Of a stretch of DNA of 64,000 nt, positions 42,731 through 51,643 are shown piece by piece. The notes under the pieces are model-generated. The model did not search any database. It saw nothing but the letters and a program-made list of their open reading frames with translations, and was not told the origin of the DNA. Source of the DNA: Candidatus Jettenia sp. AMX2 (lineage in GTDB: Bacteria > Planctomycetota > Brocadiia > Brocadiales > Brocadiaceae); contig CP129469.1 in the NCBI GenBank assembly GCA_030583665.1, positions 3,029,043-3,093,042 on the forward strand, in the 5' to 3' direction. A program made the translations under genes and the position numbers. Every line of letters begins with the position of its first letter. The stretch's first letter is position 1.

Positions 42731-43834
42731 TTACAGATATTCTACTATCTTGTTTCCCATTCCGGAAGTAGAAAGTATTTTATCCGTTGGCGTGCTGCCG
42801 GAGGCAATATCACCTGTACGAAATCCGTCCTCCAGCGCCAGCATAATCGCACGTTCAATGGCATCTGATTCTTTCCTGAGGCCAAAGGCATATTTAAGCA
42901 TCATTGCTCCTGACAATATCTGTGCCAGTGGGTTAGCCTTGCCCTGTCCTGCAATATCCGGCGCAGAACCATGAATAGGTTCAAAAAGTCCAAAACCTGT
43001 TTCAGAAAGGCTGGCACTCGGAAGCATGCCAATGGATCCGGTAATGGCTGATGCCAAATCCGAGAGGATATCACCAAACATGTTTTCTGTAACAATCACA
43101 TCAAATTGTTTCGGGTTTGTTGCCAGCTGCATGGCTGCATTATCCACATACATATGGCTGAGCTGTATCTGCGGGTAATGCTGTTGTGCATAACCGGTGA
43201 CTACCTTTCTCCATAATTTTGAGCTTTCAAGGACGTTTGCCTTGTCAATGGATGTTAGCCTTTTATTACGTTTCAGAGCAGCTTCACAGGCAACTTTGGC
43301 AATTCGTTCAATCTCCGGCACCGAGTAAATCATATAATCAACTGCATAATCACCATGAACGGCGCCTTCTTTAAGGAGTAGCGATTTGATTTTATTCCTT
43401 CCAAAGTAAATTCCGCCGGTCAGTTCCCGTAAAATAAGAATATCCAAACCACCCTTCAGCCGGTCTGATTTCAGAGATGCAGCATCAGCCAGGGGGCCAA
43501 AGATTACTGCAGGGCGCAGGTTTGCAAAAAGCGTATATCTTTCTCTCAGTGGCAAGAGCGCTCCCCGTTCCGGGGTAAGTTCCGGTGGCAGGGTTTCCCA
43601 TTTAGGCCCTCCTACTGCACCAAAATAAATGGCATCTGCAGTATCGCAAACGGTTTTTGTTTCATCGGGTAGCGGATGGCCATAGATATCATATGCAGAC
43701 CCGCCTACAAATCCCTCTTTATACTCAAAGGCATGCCCAAATTTCTGTGCCACAGCGTCCAGTACTTTTAATCCTTCCTTCATTATTTCCGGCCCGATTC
43801 CGTCACCGGCAAGGACGGCGATACTTTTGTTCAT
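42731..43834 (-). CDS. leuB: 3-isopropylmalate dehydrogenase
   Basis: This 367-residue beta-decarboxylating dehydrogenase makes 2-oxoisocaproate for leucine. It has N-terminal VLAGDGIGPEIM (8-19), FGAVGGPKWE near 75-84 (the leucine-dehydrogenase type substrate loop), RPAVIFGPLADA and the NMFGDILSDLASAITGS metal-binding segment near 245-261. Start ATG 43834 follows GGAGATT; an upstream ATG at 43879 would add 15 residues. No other leu gene is adjacent. The stop codon falls in the end of the MITE-like element at 42593-42729. Confidence 0.94.
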   Translation of the reverse strand: MNKSIAVLAGDGIGPEIMKEGLKVLDAVAQKFGHAFEYKEGFVGGSAYDIYGHPLPDETKTVCDTADAIYFGAVGGPKWETLPPELTPERGALLPLRERYTLFANLRPAVIFGPLADAASLKSDRLKGGLDILILRELTGGIYFGRNKIKSLLLKEGAVHGDYAVDYMIYSVPEIERIAKVACEAALKRNKRLTSIDKANVLESSKLWRKVVTGYAQQHYPQIQLSHMYVDNAAMQLATNPKQFDVIVTENMFGDILSDLASAITGSIGMLPSASLSETGFGLFEPIHGSAPDIAGQGKANPLAQILSGAMMLKYAFGLRKESDAIERAIMLALEDGFRTGDIASGSTPTDKILSTSGMGNKIVEYL

Positions 43835-44221
43835 AGAATAATCTCCATCGTATCTGTGAATATCCTGAAAATCTGACAATAAGAAACTTAAAGAGAAATT
43901 ATCGTATTAAAAACTCATGGGTTGTAAAAAACTGTGAAGAAAACTATAACGAAAAACAAGCTGTCTTGCAATAGCTGTCCGGAATACTTTTCTGTTCGTG
44001 GTATATGCATAATAATATTTGCAACAGTTTTTATTATCCGGGCCAGAAAAAATGTGAACATTGACAGATGTTTCTGATAATATTATACTATCTTATTATG
44101 GAAATTCCTTTATATACAAAATTCCTGCCGTATAAAAGACTTTGTTTGAGGCAGAAAACGGAAGCGTTCACCTCGCCTGTTACTCCACCTTAACGTCAAC
44201 CGGTATTTTCTCTTTGTTTCC
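43835..44221. other. Intergenic region upstream of leuB, nothing recognised
   Basis: The minus-strand leuB promoter should lie here. The part from 43880 is AT-rich and non-coding in all frames that I could follow. I see no leader peptide rich in leucine, T-box or other attenuator. Confidence 0.35.
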
Positions 44222-44543
44222 AGTTAGGGTGGGATTTGATAAGTTGCCACTTTTTTAATCCCGAAGGGATGTCATGATTATAGTAAAAGATACAAAACAT
44301 AGGTTAAACCCCGAAGGGGTGACAGAGAATACAGATTCTTCATACTATCCCTTCGGAATTATCGTTGTTTTATACCACCCCTTCGGGGTTGTTAATCTAT
44401 GGTTATGTATTGGCTACAATCATCTCACCTCTTCGGGGTTACCTCATATTTATTAGGCCTTCGGCGACTTTGTTTGTAGCCACACGTAGGGTCGAATGGA
44501 AATTAACACTGTCAGGGTTCTCAACCCTGACAGTGTTCTGATC
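44222..44543 (+). repeat. Composite repeat: A (44222-44332), CCCTTCGGGG array, B (44452-44543)
   Basis: A is 111 bp and looks identical to the copy bordering cheW2 (15972-16082). B is about 92 bp and nearly identical to the copy against cheW1 (19135-19227). Between and within them are five CCCTTCGGGG-type hairpin cores at about 44261, 44310, 44349, 44380 and 44430. The open frame that runs across A (44274-44456) is an artefact of the repeat. Confidence 0.85.
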
Positions 44544-44625
44544 ATGAACTGGGACAAACACTATCGTATCATATTACCATCACCAACCTTATAACTACAC
44601 CTCCCCGCAAACCCGCTTCATTAAA

Positions 44626-45082
44626 ATGAAAATTCCTATACTATCAAGTTACAAATCTTTTCGCAAGGGGGTCGAACAACTCCTTGCCGAAGATATTGTC
44701 CAGGTTTTTCATCTGTATGGCGCCAGAAGCAATCTTCCGCTTTTAGGAGCAGTGGGACCTTTACAGTTTGAGGTTATGCAGTATCGTCTCAAGGATGAAT
44801 ATGGGGCAAAGTCCAGATTAGAGTCCATACCGTGGAAGGTTCTCAGATGGCTTGATACCCCCTTTACATGATACAGACCTAAAACGGTCCTTACCGCATG
44901 GTGCTGTGTCAGGTACTGACGAACAAGGACGAACTGTCATTCTTTTCCCTTCTGAGTGGTCGTTAAAATATTTTTCGGAAAAGAACCCCTCAATAAAATT
45001 TTCTGATTCACCCCCAAAAAACAGATGCAGTAAAACAAAATTTGATAAGAAACAAGTTGGTTGGGATTTTGAGTACAAATAA
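44626..45082 (+). pseudogene. prfC: Peptide chain release factor 3 (prfC) C-terminal remnant, frameshifted
   Basis: From the ATG at 44626, SFRKGVEQLLAEDIVQVFHL and LLGAVGPLQFEVMQYRLKDE are characteristic of the RF3 C-terminal domain. The frame ends at RWLDTPFT, but another frame from about 44852 carries on the RF3 sequence with TVILFPSEWSLKYFSEKNP. The GTPase domain (about 380 residues) is missing upstream, where the A/B repeats lie. A deletion and at least one frameshift therefore inactivated the gene. RF3 is dispensable in many bacteria. Another intact copy elsewhere in the genome cannot be excluded. Confidence 0.82.
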
Positions 45083-45159
45083 AAAATCAATTGAGCCAGG
45101 TCACACAGATGGACATAATGTAGCTGTTTCATCAAACAAACTGTCAATTTAAACAGCAA

Positions 45160-45200
45160 TAAAAAAAGGCCCGCGATTTTTATCGCCGCGGGCCTTCTGT
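45160..45200 (-). terminator. Rho-independent terminator of the HAO-like operon
   Basis: On the minus strand AAGGCCCGCG and CGCGGGCCTT form a GC-rich stem with an 11-base loop and then a T-run, 33 bp after the HAO-like stop. It ends the cytochrome operon and on the other strand lies next to the end of the prfC remnant. Confidence 0.85.
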
Positions 45201-45232
45201 TTGTAAGTTTAACTTACAAGTTCACCGAACCG

Positions 45233-46843
45233 TTATTTCAGAGACGCCTTTTCCATTCCTGCCTCTCTTCGCAGGCGGGCAGCTTCTCCCTCTATCCTGT
45301 TAAACTCCATCATCATAGGTGCTTGTCCCCACCACCAGGATACGTCCTGCTGCATATGTGCTGTTCCTTTGTAACCCTGCAGCTTGTACCAGAACCACAG
45401 CCTGTTGTACATGTTCTCTATGGTAGACGGATTATCCTGCATCTGCAGGAACATACCATATACACCGAGAATAGGACCTACGACAGGGAATTTGCCTTTG
45501 AGTGTTTTAAAGGCATTATAGATTGGTTCTCCGAGGAATGCCGGACTAAGCATCTTTTCAATTCCATCGCTTAAAGGATATGGATCCCTGTTTGCTGCAT
45601 CGGGATATAAGAGGCCATCAGCAATTAAATCCTCCACAATCTTCTGTGCCTTGTCGGCCAGGGTATGCGCCTGAAACATAAATTGATCAAGTGATTTCAG
45701 ATAAGTATCAGCAAACCTGTCGCTGTGGCATTTGGCACAAACCTCCAACCAATATGATCTTTTAGCAACATTCTCCTCCGAGTAAATATCAATTTTATCG
45801 CCGATAATCTTAATCCCGTAGGGGTAGTCTTTTAAAGAAGAGGTATACTCAATATTTGATGGCGGAATCGTGCCCATACGCCAGATACCCTTCATCACCG
45901 GATTATGGATAAACCGGCCGTGTTTTTCGTACATGTGGCAGAACTGGCATGTCGGAGTACGGTAATCCTTTCCGGCTCTTACTTCCGATAAAGGTCTTGT
46001 GAAATCAAAGTGTTCTCCTTCTTTGTGGTAAATTACACCATGCTTCGATTCTCCGTAAGATTCTGAATCCGGATGGTCCGGCCCCATATGACAGGTAATA
46101 CAGGCTTCCGGTTGTCTCCCTTCCTTGGCGCTGAATTTATGCCGGGTATGGCATACATCACATTTTTCGGCTCCCGAATGGCACATATCACAACCATGTT
46201 GCCCGTACAAATATCCCCTCCGTGCTGCTTCTGCATACCAAGGTACAATAGTGTTAGCCTCCCACGATTGAACATGGTTTGGACGTCCTACTTCCCGCTC
46301 CCTTAAAAAATCATCAAACTGTTTTCTGTGGCATTCTCCGCATACCTCGCCAGTCGGCATCCTGATTTGCTTCTTTTCTGTATCTGCATGGCAATCAAAA
46401 CAATGAACTTCATTCAATATTCTGCCGGTATGCTTCTCTATATCAGCCGTTTTGCTGGAAAGATAGGGTGTGCTTTTGGGATGTTTGTGTCCTGATTCTC
46501 TCCAGTCACGTACAACTCCCGGTGTTGCTTCTTCGTGGCATGTTACACATAAATCTCTTCTTTCTTTCTCAATAAAAATAGAATGATCAAGATTTTCCAT
46601 TGGTTCATAATGCCTGTTAGGCTGCCAGTACATATCCAGCATCTGCGGTTTGAAATAGTCCTTGAAAGGACCTGAACCCTCACGCAAACCAACGTTATCT
46701 TTATAAGTAGCCCGATACCAGTCGGGTGTTCCTTCGTACAAGTCCGGTGGTGTAACCTTCTTTGGGGTTTGTGTATCGGCCCACGCCAGAGAAGTGAAAA
46801 CCAGCGTTGCAGATAAACACAAACCGAGCCCTGCTTTTTTCAT
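45233..46843 (-). CDS. Octaheme hydroxylamine oxidoreductase-like protein (HAO family)
   Basis: The 536-residue exported protein has a signal peptide (cut after AWA, about residue 22) and eight CxxCH haem sites at about 99, 148, 168, 218, 228, 248, 299 and 369, the pattern of HAO. In HAO the fourth haem (here 218) is the active P460 site. The C-terminal part where HAO and hydrazine dehydrogenase carry the tyrosine that cross-links to haem 4 reads GTAHMQQDVSWWWGQ (about 493-507), with no obvious tyrosine. By family knowledge such forms tend to reduce nitrite or hydroxylamine rather than oxidise. GGAGGT precedes the ATG. It lies 56 bp downstream of a diheme cytochrome c gene in the same direction. 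Confidence 0.92.
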   Translation of the reverse strand: MKKAGLGLCLSATLVFTSLAWADTQTPKKVTPPDLYEGTPDWYRATYKDNVGLREGSGPFKDYFKPQMLDMYWQPNRHYEPMENLDHSIFIEKERRDLCVTCHEEATPGVVRDWRESGHKHPKSTPYLSSKTADIEKHTGRILNEVHCFDCHADTEKKQIRMPTGEVCGECHRKQFDDFLREREVGRPNHVQSWEANTIVPWYAEAARRGYLYGQHGCDMCHSGAEKCDVCHTRHKFSAKEGRQPEACITCHMGPDHPDSESYGESKHGVIYHKEGEHFDFTRPLSEVRAGKDYRTPTCQFCHMYEKHGRFIHNPVMKGIWRMGTIPPSNIEYTSSLKDYPYGIKIIGDKIDIYSEENVAKRSYWLEVCAKCHSDRFADTYLKSLDQFMFQAHTLADKAQKIVEDLIADGLLYPDAANRDPYPLSDGIEKMLSPAFLGEPIYNAFKTLKGKFPVVGPILGVYGMFLQMQDNPSTIENMYNRLWFWYKLQGYKGTAHMQQDVSWWWGQAPMMMEFNRIEGEAARLRREAGMEKASLK

Positions 46844-46899
46844 CTCTTTACCTCCCTATGGTCAACATATTTAATGTTACTTTTTAGTTTTCATCTGGT

Positions 46900-47679
46900 T
46901 TAATGGTTTTCTTCCGGTTTAATAAGAGACATTACGTAGTGAGTCAAATACCACCTCTGTTCATCAGTAAGCTCTTTGGCAAAAGATGGCATCGGGGTAC
47001 CATTCAATCCTGTAGTAAATCTGAGATATACATCGCCAGATGAATTTCCACCTTTAAATTTTCCTGTAGTAAAATCAAAAGGTTTTATAGGAAATCCAAA
47101 ATCATCTTCCTGCTCTTCCGCGCTAGGGCCGTCACCGCGGCCTTCGACACCATGACACTTCCAGCATTCCAGCTTTTCTTCGTATATCTTCTTTCCTTCG
47201 GCGACTGTTCTTTCTGTTGGCCTGACCTCCAATCCTACGGTTACAGGAGGTTCGGGTTGTCTGTATTCGAAGGCCTCAGAAAAACTTTTCAATACCGGAA
47301 TCAATGATGCGCGTACCTCCTCCGATAAAATATCCCACGGGATCATCGTTGAATTCGGCACCCCATAGGAAATTGTTCTGAATATGTCTTCATTCGTGGG
47401 GAGCGAACCACTTGGGGTTGTTCTGAATTTGTATGCACCTCGTGTAAAATCACGTGGTTTCGGAAGCATCGACCTTGCAAGAGGCCCATTCCCATCTCCT
47501 TCTTCACCATGACAGGCGCTACAATATTTTTTGTAGGCCTCTTTGCCTTGTTCCGTAACCTCGGTTGGTATGGTGACTGCTTTAGCAGTTGTTGGCACTA
47601 TGCCCGCCGCCAGAGCCATACTTGCCGCTGCTGTGGCACTCCATAAACCAACCTTATCCAATAAAGCCTTAGGTTTCAT
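46900..47679 (-). CDS. Diheme cytochrome c (partner of the HAO-like protein)
   Basis: The 259-residue protein has a signal peptide (about 1-34) and two cytochrome c domains, each with one haem: CSACH at 53 and CWKCH at 172. PWD/PMPSF methionines provide possible axial ligands in each domain. It resembles electron-transfer subunits that pair with HAO-like proteins in anammox bacteria, where a diheme cytochrome is encoded beside the octaheme subunit and the two can form one complex. Here it is the first gene of the two-gene unit, 56 bp ahead of the HAO-like gene. A GGAGG site is placed before its start. Confidence 0.9.
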   Translation of the reverse strand: MKPKALLDKVGLWSATAAASMALAAGIVPTTAKAVTIPTEVTEQGKEAYKKYCSACHGEEGDGNGPLARSMLPKPRDFTRGAYKFRTTPSGSLPTNEDIFRTISYGVPNSTMIPWDILSEEVRASLIPVLKSFSEAFEYRQPEPPVTVGLEVRPTERTVAEGKKIYEEKLECWKCHGVEGRGDGPSAEEQEDDFGFPIKPFDFTTGKFKGGNSSGDVYLRFTTGLNGTPMPSFAKELTDEQRWYLTHYVMSLIKPEENH

Positions 47680-47766
47680 ATCTGCCTATCCTCCTTTCGA
47701 TTGCACTTTATAAACCTAAATACAAACATATTCCTCATACATATAAACCTTAATAGTATTCTTGTT

Positions 47767-48498
47767 TTAAGAATATACAAATTCCACTTCTATAATTTCT
47801 CCTGGATTTATCGTTACCTCCTTTTCTAAATTACCCAATTCTTCGTGCCATGTCTTTAATTTATACGTCCCAGGGGGGATATCACTTATTTCGAAATATC
47901 CACGTTTATCTGTTATGTCAAAATAAGGATTTTCCAGAATAACAATCCAGCAATATGACTTCTTGTGAATATCACAAAATAATTTAATAGTTTCAGGGTA
48001 ATCAAATGTCCTTGAGATTCTTTGCTTATAAGAGGTGCCAAGATTAAATGGCTGGTTTTTTACTGACCGGGTATGAATGGTATGAAGTTCTTCATCACCG
48101 TTAAGGATATCGATTGTCGTTCCTACTAAAATTGCGACTACCCGGGGGACAAAGGTGTTCTTTTGCTGATCTATAACTGGTCGAATTGCGGGTATTTCCT
48201 TTTTCTTACCTTGTGTGATACCGGCAATTGATATAACGACGAAGGAAAGGCCGTTATTAAACCTGTTTACAACAATTTTATCAGAAGCGGGAACGGATGT
48301 GTCCGGCAATTCAAAGGCGCCAGGCAGGTTTAATACGGTCGCTAATAAATCGCCCTTATATTTTACCGTTCCAATGATGGAACCACCATCAACAACTTCT
48401 GTTTCGGTATAACCCTCTCCGGCAAATATGCCTTTTGCAGTTATAATATAGCTGTTTAAGGCACCGATCAAAACGCTGATAAAAAATAAGTATCTCAT
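47767..48498 (-). CDS. Secreted protein with carboxypeptidase-regulatory-like and cupredoxin-like features
   Basis: The 243-residue protein has a signal segment (about 1-20). Its middle resembles the MauL/plastocyanin-like group: ELHTIHTRS (His ligands) and FCDIHKKSYCWIVILENPYF, with Cys and His placed as in type 1 copper sites, although the usual methionine is not obvious. The end, DKRGYFEISDIPPGTYKLKTWHE, is a carboxypeptidase regulatory-like beta sandwich. The family often sits next to periplasmic cytochrome genes. It lies 87 bp upstream of the diheme cytochrome gene in the same direction, so an electron-transfer or copper-related role is possible (inference). Confidence 0.7.
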   Translation of the reverse strand: MRYLFFISVLIGALNSYIITAKGIFAGEGYTETEVVDGGSIIGTVKYKGDLLATVLNLPGAFELPDTSVPASDKIVVNRFNNGLSFVVISIAGITQGKKKEIPAIRPVIDQQKNTFVPRVVAILVGTTIDILNGDEELHTIHTRSVKNQPFNLGTSYKQRISRTFDYPETIKLFCDIHKKSYCWIVILENPYFDITDKRGYFEISDIPPGTYKLKTWHEELGNLEKEVTINPGEIIEVEFVYS

Positions 48499-48715
48499 CT
48501 TTTGTAGATATTCTGATTGGACATAAAATTTATAATCTTAGTAAGTTGACAAAATACATACCTACTTAAGTGTAAAAATAAAAAAAATATAAAATAGCCC
48601 TAAGTACCGCATTTCAGTTATACTTAAATCTTGACAAAGACTTCTTTCTTGTTCCCGGTGAAATATCGGGTAATTTCATAAATGAAATAGTACTTTCATA
48701 TTATTATTTCATTTG

Positions 48716-50839
48716 CTAACGTTCCAGATATCGTTGCAGTGGACTGTCCGATACAGGAAAGGTTCCCTTATCGATATTTTTTCCTCCTGAAAATATAAGA
48801 TAGCTATATTTTCCATAATGAGGAATCTTAAATCCTGATCTTTCAATCGCGGATGGGCTGAATCCTGCAAAAAGGATAATACCCTTTTCCCTATTTTCTG
48901 GATTTCTTAAGGCTATGAGAAATGCATCGTCTTTATTTTTATAGGAAGTCCCATTTACCACAATACCCTCCTGATTTATGGAAAAGTTTTTTGACAGGCC
49001 TTCTGACAACATCTTTGTCAGTCTGTTTTCAGACAATCCTCCCAAAATACACAGGCTTTTTTGAATAATTTCCTGTTCTGTAATCTCTGTATCTGCTTTG
49101 ATAATTCCCCCGCTCTCTCCTAAAAATTCAGCAAATTTTCTGTATGCTGCCTGTAAAGCGGTTTCTCCACCGGTAGGATATACAATAAGCCGGTCCTCAT
49201 CCCCCAGTACGAGATCTATTGTGGGAGGGATTTCTTCGATTGATAACCTCCGGAATACATGCTGGTCAGGGTCTATAGCAATATACCGGGGACGGGATTT
49301 TGTTTGTATAGAAATAGTATGAAAGGTTTCATGCATTTCTACCGTTGCAAAATAGTCTTCATCATCCAGTTTCAGATAGACCGGCAATATGAAACGATAT
49401 GGTTTGTCTGTTTGAAAAATCCCGGCCTTTGTTATCCAGCCATCCTGAATTTTTTTAACGGAAGTCTCACCCAGCTCCAGAGATGGAGCTCCCTCCCTGT
49501 TAATCCATTGTTCAAAGAACCATGATAAATCCATCTTGCAAACATCTTCAAAGGTACGCTGGATATCCTCCCAGCCAGCACGCTGCCAGATCATATCCTG
49601 GTAAAATCGTCTTAAAGATTGATAAAACATCTCGTCGCCGACCATTTGCCTCAGCATGTGGAATACCATTGCAGTTTTTCCATAGCCTATGGCCTGGCTT
49701 GCCTTGTCTGTTCTGCCGATAAATCTTGTCAGGGGAAAATCGTTTTGTCTGTTCACATAGTTGGTGTATTTTCTGCAAATATCTTTGCGATATGCCTCAG
49801 CCTCAGCAGCACTGCTTAACTCTTTGTAATAATAGTCTGCCATATAAGTGGTCAGACCTTCACACCAGTTACCCTGCCATTTGTCCACAAAGACCGAATT
49901 GCCCCACCAGTTATGTAAAATCTCATGACCCAGGGAGGTTTCCACGATAAACGGCAGTCTTACAACAGCGCTCCCCAGGAGGGTGAATGAGGGCATTCCA
50001 TATCCTGTCTGGAAAAAGTTTTCAACAATGGCAAATTTGCCGTATGGATAATTACCAAGAAGTTTCTGGTACATAGCTAAATAACGGATTGTGGCATCTA
50101 TATACGTACTTGCCAGTCCTTGTTCTTCAGGAAAGAAAAAGGCAAAGATTTCTATGTTATTATGTTTCCTGTGCGTTACTTCATATTTTCCGGCAACCAG
50201 GTGGCATCCTTCAGATATATTTTTTTCTTCCCATGTGGTGTATGTCCTTCCGTCAGCAGTCTTTTTGTCCACAAGCATACCCTGGGTAACGGTTTCATAA
50301 CCTGCGGGAGTAATGGTCGTTACTTTAAAAGTACCCAGTGAAGAAGGTATGTCTGGATACCAGAGGGAAGCAGGACTTAGGTAAACCCCGTTTTCACTAA
50401 TAATACCGGTTGTCTCACCGACATCCTCCCTGTCCAGGAAACCCGGAGATGCTGCAAGGTGTCCTTCATATACAATATCGAAAACCAATTCATTATAGTC
50501 CCTGAAGTCAGGTGGTATAACAATTTCCAGTTGTTGCGCATTACCGCTCAGCATGCTTTTTATACTGAAGTCCAATTTTCTATTCAGGGCGCTTACTGAT
50601 TGTATTTGAAATGACCGGTTGACAAAGCATAATAATTTTTCAGCATTTTCAAGCGGGACAACCAAATGATCAGTTGCCCTTAAACTATGATTTTTTAAAC
50701 CAAACTCAATTTCTATAGTATGGTCGACCCTGGTGTTTGCCTGAATTGAAGAAAAGGATGCAGGGTAAGCAGTAACACATGTTGCAATTGCCATAGAAAC
50801 GGAAGGAAATATGGTGTTCATGAGTATTTTATTGAACAT
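48716..50839 (-). CDS. M1-family zinc aminopeptidase-like protein
   Basis: The 707-residue protein has a signal-like N-terminus (about 1-30) and the M1 catalytic domain with HEILH at 305-309, WWGN following, and the third zinc-ligand glutamate in WCEGLTTYMADYY about 18 residues on. The exopeptidase GAMEN motif is replaced by GYGMPSFTLL, as in the divergent group of exported M1-like proteins. A C-terminal half of beta and helical repeats follows (about 450-707). It probably acts in the periplasm on peptides. It stands as a single gene between the cytochrome cluster and the PP2C gene, both on the same strand. Confidence 0.85.
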   Translation of the reverse strand: MFNKILMNTIFPSVSMAIATCVTAYPASFSSIQANTRVDHTIEIEFGLKNHSLRATDHLVVPLENAEKLLCFVNRSFQIQSVSALNRKLDFSIKSMLSGNAQQLEIVIPPDFRDYNELVFDIVYEGHLAASPGFLDREDVGETTGIISENGVYLSPASLWYPDIPSSLGTFKVTTITPAGYETVTQGMLVDKKTADGRTYTTWEEKNISEGCHLVAGKYEVTHRKHNNIEIFAFFFPEEQGLASTYIDATIRYLAMYQKLLGNYPYGKFAIVENFFQTGYGMPSFTLLGSAVVRLPFIVETSLGHEILHNWWGNSVFVDKWQGNWCEGLTTYMADYYYKELSSAAEAEAYRKDICRKYTNYVNRQNDFPLTRFIGRTDKASQAIGYGKTAMVFHMLRQMVGDEMFYQSLRRFYQDMIWQRAGWEDIQRTFEDVCKMDLSWFFEQWINREGAPSLELGETSVKKIQDGWITKAGIFQTDKPYRFILPVYLKLDDEDYFATVEMHETFHTISIQTKSRPRYIAIDPDQHVFRRLSIEEIPPTIDLVLGDEDRLIVYPTGGETALQAAYRKFAEFLGESGGIIKADTEITEQEIIQKSLCILGGLSENRLTKMLSEGLSKNFSINQEGIVVNGTSYKNKDDAFLIALRNPENREKGIILFAGFSPSAIERSGFKIPHYGKYSYLIFSGGKNIDKGTFPVSDSPLQRYLER

Positions 50840-50887
50840 TGTAAAGACCCCGGTAAAAGAAAGATGTATCCTGTTAAACGAAAATCA

Positions 50888-51607
50888 TTACTCATATTTT
50901 ACTACAATCACAGAGATGTTATCTATACCGCCTTTGCTATTTGCCTCTTTTATAAGATAATCCGCCCCCAAATCAGGCTCGTCTTCATGTTGCCGGATAA
51001 TCCATTCTATTTCTTTCTCTAACAGCATATCGGTAAGCCCGTCGGTACAGAGGAGAAGGATATCCCCGTCTTCCAGCTCTATCTGCTTCAATTCAGGAAC
51101 TACGGTTTCTGATTCACCAACAGCCTGGGTAAGTACATGCAGCTTATGTACAGGAAAATACTCAGGCCGCGGTTTCTCGTCGAGGATATAACTTTCAAAG
51201 GTATGATCTTTGGTAAGCTGTTTTATTTTTTCTCTGATGAGGTATGCCCTGCTGTCGCCAACATGGCATATATGTACTTTGTTATCCTTGATAAGCATCT
51301 GTATAAGAGTTGTCCCCATCCCCATAAGATCTATATCCGTCATTGATTTTTCCTTAACGGCGTTGTGTGCCGCCATGAGGGATTTAGCAAGCAGCTTTGA
51401 TATGTCTTCATTGGTTCTGGCCTCATCCAAATGCTCTTTGAGATAGGTATAGCATTCTTTTACAGCCAGGTCACTTGCCACCTCGCCTGCCTGGTGGCCT
51501 CCCAATCCGTCTGCGATGAGAAAAATATTCAGAGCCTCATCAACCAAAATACTGTCCTCATTCTGTTTTCTCCGCCTACCTACATCCGTTTTGAATGCCA
51601 CTTTCAT
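50888..51607 (-). CDS. PP2C-family serine/threonine protein phosphatase
   Basis: The protein has 239 residues from ATG 51607 (GAAGGTG upstream); an ATG at 51625 would add six. PP2C metal-binding motifs are visible: RRRKQNEDS, FLIADGLGGHQAGEVAS near 38-54, GMGTTLIQML near 107, HVGDSRAYLIR near 127 and LLLCTDGLTDML near 184, with the final GGIDNISVIVV. It removes phosphate from Ser/Thr of proteins phosphorylated by Hanks-type kinases. No kinase is adjacent. It is single-domain, the Stp/PrpC type. Confidence 0.92.
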   Translation of the reverse strand: MKVAFKTDVGRRRKQNEDSILVDEALNIFLIADGLGGHQAGEVASDLAVKECYTYLKEHLDEARTNEDISKLLAKSLMAAHNAVKEKSMTDIDLMGMGTTLIQMLIKDNKVHICHVGDSRAYLIREKIKQLTKDHTFESYILDEKPRPEYFPVHKLHVLTQAVGESETVVPELKQIELEDGDILLLCTDGLTDMLLEKEIEWIIRQHEDEPDLGADYLIKEANSKGGIDNISVIVVKYE

Positions 51608-51643
51608 TCTTTCTATCACCTTCATAAATTAAGTACTTTAGTT

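Noticed and set aside
44258-44450. Possible CRISPR array
   Set aside because: The recurring cores are 10-11-bp palindromes with irregular spacing and partly conserved spacers, and no cas gene is in the window.
44274-44456. 60-codon plus-strand open frame sharing its N-terminus with the 15.8 kb frame
   Set aside because: It lies wholly within the composite A/CCCTTCGGGG repeat; the shared sequence is DNA repeat, not a conserved gene.
45083-45232. Possible small gene between the prfC stump and the HAO-like terminator
   Set aside because: No start with a ribosome site; the region is the terminator and short AT-rich sequence.
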